64,000 bases of DNA from the NCBI GenBank assembly GCA_019426215.1, contig CM033401.1, positions 17,923,134-17,987,133 on the forward strand, read 5' to 3'. The notes under the pieces were generated by a model that was not told the DNA's origin, did no database searches, and saw only the letters and a list, made by a program, of their open reading frames with translations. Both the position numbers and the translations under genes were made by a program. Below are positions 35,126 to 44,922 of this stretch, in pieces; position 1 is the stretch's first letter, and each line of letters opens with the position of its first letter. The DNA is from Buddleja alternifolia (taxonomy: Eukaryota > Streptophyta > Magnoliopsida > Lamiales > Scrophulariaceae).

Positions 35126-37000
35126 CAAGCAATGATGAACATCGACTCTGCAAAGTGGCAAGAAGCTATGCAAGCAGAGATAGACTCGATGCATTCCAAC
35201 CAGGTCTGAACTCTGGTAGGTCGTCCTGAGGGTATAGCTCCTATAGGGTGTAAATGGATCTACAAGAGGAAGATAGGCCCGCACGGAAAAGTTGACATAT
35301 ACAAGGCAAGGCTTGTAGCAAAATGTTATAGTAAAAAAGAAGAAATTGACTATCAAGGAACCTTTTCACCTGTGGCAATGATCAACTCTATTCGAATTCT
35401 GCTCGCAATAGCTGCACATATGGATTATGAGATATGGCAGATGGATGTAAAGACGGAATTTCTGAATGGATTCCTCAAAGAAGATATCTATATGGATCAT
35501 CCTAAAGGCTTCACATCTGGGTCTATTATTCATAAGGTATGTAAATTTAAGCGATCCATTTATGGACTTAACAAGCTTCTAGGAGTTGGAATCATTGTTT
35601 TGATGAAGCTGTCAAAGGATTTGACTTTGTTAAGAACAAAGATGAACTATATGTTTTATAAGAAGGTTAGTGGGAGCAAGATCACTTTCCTAGTCTTCTA
35701 TGTGGATGACATTCTACTCATAGGCAATGACGTAGGAATGCTCACATCAGTCAAAATGTGGTTTTCAAATACATTCTCCATGAAATACTTGGGAGAAGTG
35801 ACCTATATTCTAGGAATTCATATCTATAGAGATAGAACAAATAGAATGATAGGACTTTTCCAAGCCCTTTACTTAGAGAAGGTTCTAAAGAGATTTAGGA
35901 TGGAAGACTCTAAGAAAGTTTTCTTGCCCACAAGACATGGGTTGCACCTTCTAAAGTCTATGTCTCCTCAAAGTGAGGAAGATAGGGAAAAAATGAGTAT
36001 GGTGCCCTATGCGTCTATAGTGGGTAGTCTGATGTATGCCATGTTATGCACACAGCCCGACACAGCCTACGCAGTAAGCGTGGTAAGTCATTTTCAGGCT
36101 AACCCGAGAAGAAAACATTGGACCGCTGTAAAAAATACCCTAAAGTATCAGAAGAGAACTAAGGATATGGTACTAACATATGGGCATGGAGATTTGAAAG
36201 TGGATAGATATACTGACTAAGATTCAATCTGATGTAGATGATCAAAAATCTACTTCAGGGTTTATATTCACGCTTAATGGTGGAGCGGTAACTTGGAAAA
36301 GTTCCAAGAAAAGCACAACCGCTGATTCCACCACTGAGGCAGAATACATAGCTAGAGGTGTAAACGAGCCGAGCTCGAGCCGAGCCGGGCGAATTTTCCA
36401 AGCTCAAGATCGAGCTCGAGCCAGTATACACAGGCTCGAGCTCGAGCTCGACTCGTTGGTTAAAAAATGAGCTCGGCTCGAGCTGAGCCCAAGCTCGCAA
36501 GCTCGCGACCTTGAGCTGAGCCCAAGCTAGCGAGCTCTAGCCTGAATTGGGCTCGCGAGCCTGGGCCTCAAAGTAATTAATATTTAATATATATAATTAA
36601 TATTTATAATATAAAACAAAAATATATAAAAATTATGAAGAAGCTCGCGAGCCTTTTTTCAAAAAATAATAGGCTCGAGCTCGTCAAGCTTGCGAGCCGT
36701 CTTAGCCCAACTTACACCCCTATACATAGCGGCGTCTGAGGCTGCTAATGATGGTGTTTGGATTAGGAAGTTTCTTGGAGAACTTCAAGTGGTCCCTAGT
36801 ATAGAGCTGCCATTGCCACTTTATTGTGACAATAATAGGGTTATTGCACGAGCAAAGGAACCAAGGTCTCACAACAAATCCAAGAACATAGAGAGGAGAT
36901 ATCATATAATAAGAGAAATCGTTGGAAGAGGCGAGATAGCTGTTCAGAGAGTAAATTCAGCCGACAAAGTCACTGACCCATTGACCAAGCCTTTGACATA
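35126..37000 (+). pseudogene. Copia A reverse transcriptase and RNase H
   Basis: The frame interrupted at 23166 resumes here with QAMMNIDSAKWQEAMQAEID, then a stop near 35207, then GCKWIYKRKIGPHGK. A 282-codon open stretch (35372-36220) carries QMDVKTEFLNGFL, the RT active site FYVDDILLIGND (intact), SVKMWFSNTFSMKYLGEV and GSLMYAMLCTQPD. RNase H begins at about 36190 with stops, is split at AEYIA by the hAT element, and continues at 36731 with AASEAANDGVWIRKFLG, LYCDNNRVIARAKEP and PLTKPLT near 36997. The RT keeps its catalytic YVDD but the chain is broken elsewhere. Confidence 0.9.
36353..36722. mobile_element. hAT-type non-autonomous element (370 bp) with 8-bp TSD
   Basis: It is flanked by the perfect 8-bp repeat TACATAGC (36345-36352 and 36723-36730). 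Its ends are TAGAGGTGTAAAC and, in reverse complement of the other end, TAGGGGTGTAAGT. An 8-bp TSD with this TIR fits the hAT superfamily. The inside is full of GAGCTCGAGC palindromic words and holds no transposase. Removing it and one TSD rejoins A's RNase H at AEYIAASEAA. Confidence 0.92.
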
Positions 37001-37065
37001 GGCAGTGCTGGATCGACATCTTGAGAAGATGGGAATTAGATACCACAGTGGTTGGCATTGATTAC

Positions 37066-37076
37066 AAGTGGGAGGT
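37066..37076 (+). promoter_or_regulatory. Copia A polypurine tract
   Basis: AAGTGGGAGGT immediately before the 3' LTR; the priming site for plus-strand DNA. Confidence 0.85.
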
Positions 37077-39084
37077 TGTTAGGTTTATGTCCTCAAATTC
37101 TATAAGAGGATTAAAGAAAGAAAGGACATTAAGACATAATAATTGTTTTCATTTTTTTAATAAAAGGCATTTTAGTTGTTTACTATTATATTGGCATTTA
37201 TATATTGTAATCATCTATAAGTCCATGAATACAAGAGTTAACTCTTTAAGGCACTAGAGGAGTTTAATACTTGTGTACTAAAATGGTCTGCAAGTCAAGG
37301 ATTCCCAACTGGGCATTGGAAATTATCAGAACTTGTATGATATGAGTTTTGACAAGAGAAGTGTCTGTCAATCACTAGGAAGTAGTGAAGAACTCATTTC
37401 ATAGGTGCACTGATGCAGATAGTGGCACTCAGAAATGACTCGCATCGATTCTGTCACATTGGTTTTCACTCTTTAGCAGTCAATGACAGAATTGATTAAA
37501 TTATAATACGTGTGTCTGAACTTTAGACCTGAGGAATCGAGTTGAAGATCTATTTGAGATATTAGGTTTGTCATTAGAGTAGTTAGACCCAATTCACCCT
37601 TTGGTGGGTCGACTCGGCCTGCAACGTAATTGGCAAGTAGTAGTCTTAACTGATATCCAAGATGGGATTCGCTCCCTCGAAAGTGAACGAGGAATTATCC
37701 TATGCATTTATAAGTAAGTTAAATCTTAAAGTCTTTGGCCAAAGCATTCACTGATCTAGACTTATTATAAATAAGGATAATTGCATAAAACCCCCCTGTG
37801 TTATTTTGAAAATGATAAAAAAACCCTGTGTTCTTAAAAAGTTTGCAAAAAGCAAAATTCCATTAGAAAACGAGCGTGTTTTTCATGTTTTTCACCTTTA
37901 TTGACATGCTCATTTGTCAATTATATACTCTTCATACAGTATAAAAGCTAGATAGTGTTAATTCACCCAAAAAATACATATTTTCTTTTATCTTTCTAAC
38001 AAAATTTGGCGTTTTTGCAGACTTTTTAAGAACATAGGGGGGTGATTAGCCTATTTCGTTAACACAGGATTTTTTTTAGCATTTTTAAAATAACACAAAG
38101 GGGATTTATGCAATTATCCTTTATAAATATGGCATAGAGTCGAGTTTATGAGTTTGACCTAAACCATGACTCTCACTTGACCGGGATAAGGAAACAAATA
38201 GTTTGTATTCACACGGTATTTACAATAGGAAAGGTAAAATGATCGAATCATTTTATTTTATTTGGGATACAACGTGGGCCACTTGACTGGCTAGGTGCAA
38301 CCCACTTTCAATGGAATCATTCCATTGCCAAATATAGATGAACCTAAAGAGTCACGCTTAAAACGAAAAAATAGAAAGAAAATGTGGTATATTTCTTGTG
38401 GTAATATTTTAAGTATTGAACACTTAAAATTAATAAAATGAAATTAATTATTTGAAGAAATATGTTAATTCATTTATGCTTTCATTAATATATTATTTCT
38501 TGGAGAAATAAAATTTAATATCCTATCTATTATTTAATTAGATTAATTAATTGGATTGAATTAATTGATTAAATAAAGTATTGGACCGAGCTCAAATTGG
38601 TGCACCAAGAGATGCACCATGACCGTGTAGGGGCGGCTACTAGGCATCCTACATGGGCTAATTTGAGCCCAATATTATAACTTAAGTGATATAAATATAT
38701 CACATTAGTTAATACCTAGGTCATAACATAAGTTACACATTTGAGCCACAATACAGAAAAACCCTCTCTCTCTCTTCTCTCTAGCCTTCGGCCACTCTGC
38801 CAAGAGGAGAAGAATTTTTCTGTTCGAGTTTTTTCCAGCGAGACAATTTAGAGGCAACATTTTTGGACTGCTCGGATTATCAATCAATCAGCCGAATCAA
38901 TTCGCGAAAGCATTAAAGAATTCAAAATTCAGTGATTTTCCAACCACTTCGCTACAACTGGTAAAGTGTCAATATCTCTATCATACATACGCGTGATAAA
39001 ACCCCGGGATTGATCCTGTATTGGAAAAAATCCAAAAATTTTAATTACACAATTTTCGCTGCATTTTGTTTATTTTTCCTAACA
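37077..39084 (+). repeat. Copia A 3' LTR (2008 bp including a nested element)
   Basis: It begins TGTTAGGTTTATGTCC and ends TTTTTCCTAACA, then the right TSD AAGAG. Without the 347-bp Mutator-like element and its duplicated 9 bases it is about 1652 bp, close to the 1642 bp of the 5' LTR. Confidence 0.92.
37774..38120. mobile_element. Mutator-like MITE (347 bp) with 9-bp TSD in the A 3' LTR
   Basis: It is flanked by the perfect 9-bp TTATAAATA (37765-37773 and 38121-38129); the 5' LTR shows the empty site at about 17970. The ends are inverted copies: AGGATAATTGCATAAA at the left and its complement at the right, followed by a CCCC...TGTGTTATTTT block. A 9-bp TSD points to the Mutator superfamily. 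There is no coding content. Confidence 0.92.
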
Positions 39085-39089
39085 AAGAG

Positions 39090-39616
39090 TACTTTTGAAA
39101 ATAGAGAAATTCACATACACACACAAAAAAAGATAAAAAAAAACAAGAAAACTATGAAAATATTGAATTTTTGAAACATATTGAAGATACAATTGCAAGC
39201 ACACAGAGAACTCAGAAGGACGAAAGAAGGCGACTCATCCAAAATAAAAAAGGAAAAAGAACTAAAGAAACATGAATTTATATAAGAATTTTTTAATTCT
39301 ATTATTATCTAGGATCATTTTTCAATAAATTTAGTTGTTCTATTTATTGGTTCAGTCTTCAATGGTAATAAATACTTTTTTTTCCAAATAATTATATTTT
39401 ATTAGATAATAATTCACTTAGTTGAACAATTACTAAGTTTGACGGTATAATTTTTTCAATTGAACAATATCATTACGACATGAATTATTTTAAAGAGTTT
39501 GTATGATCAACTCGAAAAATTTCTATATCTAAACTAGAAGAATAAAGTGGCAATATCTAGCCTTTCTCTCCAATTTCAGTTCAATTCCAGTTTTGTCGTG
39601 ACTTTTCTTTCTTTAT
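39090..39616. other. AT-rich host sequence between A and the LINE
   Basis: No gene seen. This is the remaining original sequence between two insertions. Confidence 0.55.
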
Positions 39617-39644
39617 TTGGAGTCTTACAGGAGCTGTTCATCGC

Positions 39645-40318
39645 AAGTTGGATAGGGACCAATATGCACTTTTTTTGGTTATATGTTGGAACATTTGGTC
39701 ATCTAGAAATAAATCTCTTTGGGAGAATCAAGTCTTGAATGTAGCTAATGTGGTTATTTCTGCCAATTCTTTTCTGCTTGCTTTCTAAGAGGCAACACCT
39801 TCTCGCCTCGTTTTATCGTCGGGGTGCAATAGTCCAACGCAATGGTGTAAACCACCTCCTGGTACTATCAATTTTGATGCTACTTTGTTCAAGGAGGTCG
39901 GTAATGCTGCAGTTGGGATTATTGAGCGTGATCCATCGGGGAATTGTGTTGGTTGAACATCTCATTTTTTTGAGCTATCACGGACCTTGAGCATGAAGAG
40001 GCCTGGGCTGCCCGGGAAGCAATCGAGTTGGTAGTGCGATGCGGATGGAATTCTATTATCATTGAGGGGGATTGTGTTCAAGTTATTCAGAAATTACAAC
40101 GACGTGTCTCGGATTTCTCTACTTTTAGTCCTGTTATTTCAAATGTGCTCTCTTTAGTGTTTTTTTTTTCTTCTTGTGTATTTTCTCATGTTTGTAGGTC
40201 CGGCAATTGTGTAGTCCATAGCTTTACTAGACTAGTTTCTTCATTTGCTTTTGGCTTTGCTGCTATTCCTGACTCTGTTGGTACCTTGATATCTGCGGAT
40301 ATTGCTTCGTCTGATTAG
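39645..40318 (+). pseudogene. LINE C-terminal RNase H-like domain (RVT_3 type)
   Basis: The frame begins DRDQYALFLVICWNIWSSRN, the W-x-IW-x-x-RN motif that precedes the RNase H domain in plant L1 polyproteins. The RNase H core follows: PPPGTINFDATLFKEVGNAA (first Asp), then a stop near 39955 and a frameshift near 39980, then EAWAAREAIELV and IIIEGDCVQVIQKL (catalytic Glu and Asp), ending with CRSGNCVVHSFTRL and the stop at 40316-40318. It could instead come from a host reverse-transcriptase-like gene, but the truncation, poly(A) and TSD make a LINE more likely. Confidence 0.82.
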
Positions 40319-40322
40319 TTAT

Positions 40323-40774
40323 TGTAGGAAATAAATATACTTATTATATTTCACATAAATATATCGAGATTCGTGAACATACCTTTCACCGGTATGAATC
40401 TTGCAGCAGAATAATGATTTGAATCTCAATCGTTCTCAAGCCCGTCTATAAGCCAACAATTAAATGAACTCCTTGCCGACATCGTTAGTTGGTACTAGAG
40501 CTTCCAATCAATTGCACACCTTAAACCTCTAGAGCAACTTTAATGGTGATTCTCTAAGAGGAAGAGGAGAGAAAATGTTTTCTTGAGGAGAGAGAGGGAG
40601 TTCCGTCAGAATAGTCTGATCAGTTAGAATACGTGATATTCTAATCTCTCTTATTTATTAATATCCCAAAAGATATTTATGAGATTTCGTTCCATTGACA
40701 TTAGGATTCTCAGTTCTAACTAAATATGGATGCAATCTGGATAGTGGGCTAAACCTAACCCTTGCACTCCAATA
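40323..40774 (-). repeat. Element D 3' LTR
   Basis: On the - strand it begins TATTGGAGTGCAAGGG and ends TATTTCCTACA. It matches 48305-48757 with few differences. The purine tract ATGAGGGGGAGA (40775-40786, - strand) adjoins it. Confidence 0.88.
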
Positions 40775-40786
40775 TCTCCCCCTCAT

Positions 40787-42781
40787 ACATATTTGACTCA
40801 TCGTTTGTAAATCAAATCCTTCAAAATTCTCATCTCGCATCGCTTCTTTCATACAGGAATAAGGTGTGCGACCAAGTGAAAAAGAAGCAAATGAGAAGAG
40901 TTATATTAAGCCATCACCATACTAACATAACCCTACAACTCCACAAAAAATCGTTGTGTACCCCAAACTATGTGGTCTCACCAGATTAAATATCTCTGAC
41001 CCCTCTGGTTATATTAGTGCATGTATGACTCTCTTGAGTATATGTACCTATGCTCATGACTACGTCAAACAAATTTAACTCAGACGGCCGGCCTATAAGC
41101 TTTAGGACATAAGTGTGTTATCACCTTTAGTTCTTCCTCGGCCTCACATGCCACTCAGCTTGGACTTGACAGCTTTCTTAAACATGCTCCGACAGACCAA
41201 ATCCTTTCCATGGCCATTGGAGAACATGCTAAAGTAGCATCATCAAGCTTACACCTCATGGCACGGTCCAGAGTCCCAAAGAGTACTAATAAACAATGAG
41301 GACTCACACAGTGACAAAGTAGGGATCCATTCAGTCACTTCTCTTAGGAGGTCATCCCAAAGCACATGTAGTATGCATACATGCTATGATGGAGCTCCCA
41401 CTGAATTTGGGCAAGCCACGCTCACTAACATCATACGAACCTTAGTCCAATCGCGCTCCAAGTGTCTGACCTGCGCACAACCATATATCACTCTTTGCAA
41501 TATCTTCTAGTAGTTCGCACGTTCAGTTATAAATAGGCTTTTATGAAGTTTGGTCATACTTCATAATCGATTAAATATAATCTCATCTTAGCCTCAAAGC
41601 TAATGCGAATATAAATTGTATATATAGACCTTCATTGCTGCTCCAAGCGTGATGGCGATCATTCGCATGCCTTAACTAATTAGCATGACCTCAAGTCTCA
41701 TCCTGCTCGCTTTCTTAGCGCCAGAGTGATTGCCCGTGTGAGAGGGTCAATCATAGCCTAGTGACATTCACATATATCATAGACACAGTACAACATAAGA
41801 ATGAGAATCATAAATATATCTCATCAATTGATATATGTTCTCAAAGGCCAGTCCATTAAATTCTACTAAATCCTTAACTTGCCTATGGAGCATATCTCCA
41901 TACAAAGGCTCGGTAAAAGAATGAGCGACCACAGCGCTCGTAGAAACATACCTGAGTACATTTTAAATATGCGCAATATCCTTATCAATGGAGTTATATT
42001 TTGGTATGGGTATTCTTGGTCCTCCAACAATACTTGGCGCCCAAAGCATACAATGCGCATCACAGATAGCACCCATATCATCTTAGACCAATCTAATAAG
42101 ATATCTAAGTACTCTCTTGAATGCACCTCATTATTTGCATCAAGGACTACTTTCACATTCACTCATCACTTTAACTATTGAGCACGAACTAGTTAAGCAC
42201 ACACAAAGTGTACATCAAACTCTCTTCAACAATTAAACTACACATTTCTTTTACTTCTTTTAGGTTTAGGCATCTCTCTTTAACTAAGAATACAATCCCT
42301 GACCACAGAGTATCAATCGGATAAGTGTGATGCATACTTCTATTACTTCAAAGAAAACGTAAAAGCTTCTTAGAAGAACTTTGGCAGTTCAACACCAAGT
42401 GTGCATCTTACTTCTTCTATGTCCTTTTCTCGAGTATAAAGGACAACCACTACAATGTGGCCGCATCTCCATGTTTTTCAGCCATCACATTATGGCTCAC
42501 ATAATGAGAGATCAATCCTCCCACTCACTATTGACATATATGTAGCAATCTAATTCGATCGTCGAAAAGCTTATCAAGGTAATAGCTTGATGGAACAGAT
42601 AGTATCACTGCTTGGGAAAAATTCAATGTGTTGATGAAGCTTTTCAAGCAGCAAACTTTGTGCTCGTTATCCACATCTTGACATCATTGGAGTATCCTAT
42701 GGATCTCCCCACCCATTCCACATATCAATATGTCAATTTCCACATCAAGGACAAACCAAGATGACAGTGGCGACTAACATT
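40787..42781 (-). other. Element D internal region, first part, no gene seen
   Basis: About 2 kb of sequence without a recognisable protein motif on either strand. Frames of up to 100 codons at 41866-42181 are open on both strands over the same bases, and neither shows a retrotransposon motif. Confidence 0.5.
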
Positions 42782-42985
42782 ACAGTTGTTAGGTTAATGT
42801 CCTCAAATGCCACTAGAGGATTAGTAAATGATAGGACATTATCAATTTGTAATTTGTTTTTATCAATAAAAGGGTATTAGTTGTTTACTTTTATATTGGC
42901 ATTTATATATATTGTAATCATCTATAAGTCCATGAACACAAGAGTTAACTCTCTAAGGCACTATAGGAGTCTAATACTTGTGTAC

Positions 42986-43720
42986 CTTTCAAAGTCTATG
43001 TCTCCTCAAAGTGAGGAAGATAATAAAGAAATGAGTACGGTTCCCTATGCGTCTGCAGTGGGTAGTCTGATGTACGCCATGTTATGCATACGGCCAGACA
43101 TAACCTACGTGGTAAGCATGGTAAGTCATTTTTAGGCTAACCCGGGAAGAGAACATTGGACTGCTGTAAAAAATATCCTCAAGTATCTAAAGAGAACCAA
43201 GGATATAATCCTAACATATGGACATGGAGATTTGAAGGTGGATGGATACTCATATTTTCAATCTGATGTAGATGATCGCAAATCCACTTCAGGGTTTATA
43301 TTCACACTCAATGGTGGAGCGGTGACTTGAAAAAGTTCCATGCAAACCACAATCGCTGATTCCACCACTGAGGCAGAATACATAGCAGCTTTAGAGACTG
43401 CTAAAGAAGGTGTTTGGATTAGAAAGTTTCTTGGAGAACTTCAAGTGGTCCCTAGTGTAGAGCTGCCATTGCCACTTTATTCTGACAATAATGGGGCTAT
43501 TGCATAAGCAAAGAAACCAAGGTCTCACAAAAAATCCAAGCACATAGAGAGGAGATATCACATAATAAGGGAAATAGTTGGAAGAGGCAAAATAGTTGTT
43601 CAGAGAGTAAATTCAGCAGACAACGTCGTTGACCCATTGACCAAACCTTTGACACAGGTAGTGCTGGATCGACATCTTGAAAAGATGGGTATTAGATACC
43701 ATAGTGATTGACATTGAGTA
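42986..43720 (+). pseudogene. Copia C remnant: end of RT and RNase H
   Basis: The frame starts with SMSPQSEEDNKEMSTVPYAS and GSLMYAMLCIRPD, the same blocks as A at 35960. After a stop near 43133 it continues with RNase H (AEYIAALETAKEGVWIRKFL, then LPLYSDNNGAIA, a stop, and PLTKPLT). The protein end is close to that of A. The PPT (43722-43732) follows. Confidence 0.87.
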
Positions 43721-43732
43721 CAAGTGGGAGAT

Positions 43733-44917
43733 TGTTAGGTTAATGTCCTCAAATGCCACTAGAGGATTAGTAAATGATAGGACATTATCAATTTGTAATT
43801 ATTTTTAATCAATAAAAGGGTATTAGTTGTTTGCTTTTATATTGGCATTTATATATATTGTAATCATCTATAAGTCCATGAACACAAGAGTTAACTCTCT
43901 AAGGCACTAGAGGAGTTTAATACTTGTGTACTAAAATAGTCTGCAAGTCAATGATTTTCAATTTGGCATTGGAAATCATGAAGACTTGTATGATATGAGT
44001 TTTGACAAGAAAGGTGTCCGTCAATCACTAGGAAGTAGTGAAGAACTCATATCATAGGTGCACTGATGGAGATAGTGGCACTTGAACATGACTAGATTAA
44101 AATATGGATCACTTGACTGGCTAGGTGGGATCCATATTCAATGAAATCCTCCCATTGCCAAATAAAGATGAACCTAAAGAGTCACGCATAAAAAGGAAAA
44201 ATTGATAGAAAAATAGAATATTTCTTGTGGTAATATTTTAAGTATTAGATACTTAAAATTAAATAAATGGAATTGATTATTTGAGGAAATAAGTTAATCA
44301 ATTTATGGTTTAATTAATATATTATTTCTTGGAGAAATAGAATTAATTAAATATGTTGTCTATTATTTAATTAGATTAATTAATTAGATTGAATTAATTA
44401 ATTAAATAGTAGATTACACTAAGCTCAATTTGGTGCACCAAGTGGCACACCAAAGCCTAAAGGGGGCGGCCACTAGGAGCTTTTATGGGCTTAATTTGAG
44501 TCCAAAGTAATAACTTAAGTGATTTAAATATATCACCTTAGTTAATACCTAGATCATAAGTTGTAATTCACAATACCACAAGAAATAGAATTCCTCTCCC
44601 TCTCTCTCACTAGCCGTCGGTTCTCAAGCCAAGGAGAAGGAAGATTTTTCTCATTAAATATTTTCCGGAGAGACAATTTAGAGGCAAAACAATTGGATAG
44701 CTTGGATCATCAAATTTTCAGTCGGAGTAATTTCACGAAGAAATTGAAGAATTCAGGCTCGTGAGAATTTTCAACCACTTCGCTACAACGGGTAAAGTTT
44801 GTTTTACCCTATCGTACATACGTGTGATAAAACCCTGTGATTGATCCTGTTATGGGAAAATCCGAAAAAAATTTAAATTCCGTTTTTCGCTGCGTTTGGT
44901 TATTTTTTTCCCCAACA
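43733..44917 (+). repeat. Copia C 3' LTR (1185 bp)
   Basis: It is collinear with the A LTR but lacks roughly 450 bp between the GATAGTGGCACT block (about 44080) and the CACTTGACTGGCTAGG block (about 44110), so it is either a shorter sub-family or a deleted copy. Confidence 0.85.
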
Positions 44918-44922
44918 ACAGT

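Larger units (their letters stand above)
17286..39084 (+). mobile_element. Copia element A, full outline with nested insertions
   Basis: The two outer LTRs both start TGTTAGGTTTATGTCC and end in AACA. They are flanked by the same 5-bp repeat AAGAG (17281-17285 and 39085-39089), so this is one insertion. The order PBS, gag, protease, integrase, RT, RNase H is copia order. Its frame stops at 23166 and resumes in the same polyprotein at 35126, the gap being element B with its own TSD. A hAT-type element splits RNase H and a Mutator-like element sits in the 3' LTR. Without the nested DNA it would be about 9 kb. Stops and frameshifts make it inactive. Confidence 0.93.
42787..44917 (+). mobile_element. 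Copia relic C, internally deleted, nested in D
   Basis: It starts with ~200 bp of an LTR (TGTTAGGTTAATGTCC), jumps near 42987 into the end of pol, and then has a 3' LTR (43733-44917) ending CCCCAACA. Both sides are flanked by the 5-bp TSD ACAGT (42782-42786 and 44918-44922). So one deletion removed most of the 5' LTR, gag, protease, integrase and most of RT, while the insertion ends are intact. It belongs to the same group as A. Confidence 0.92.

Noticed and set aside
36255..36500. Open frame across the GAGCTCG repeats
   Set aside because: Product of the palindromic hAT element and its junction with copia A.
41866..42181. Frames of about 100 codons open on both strands in element D
   Set aside because: Mutually overlapping on opposite strands with no retrotransposon or other motif; treated as chance openness.
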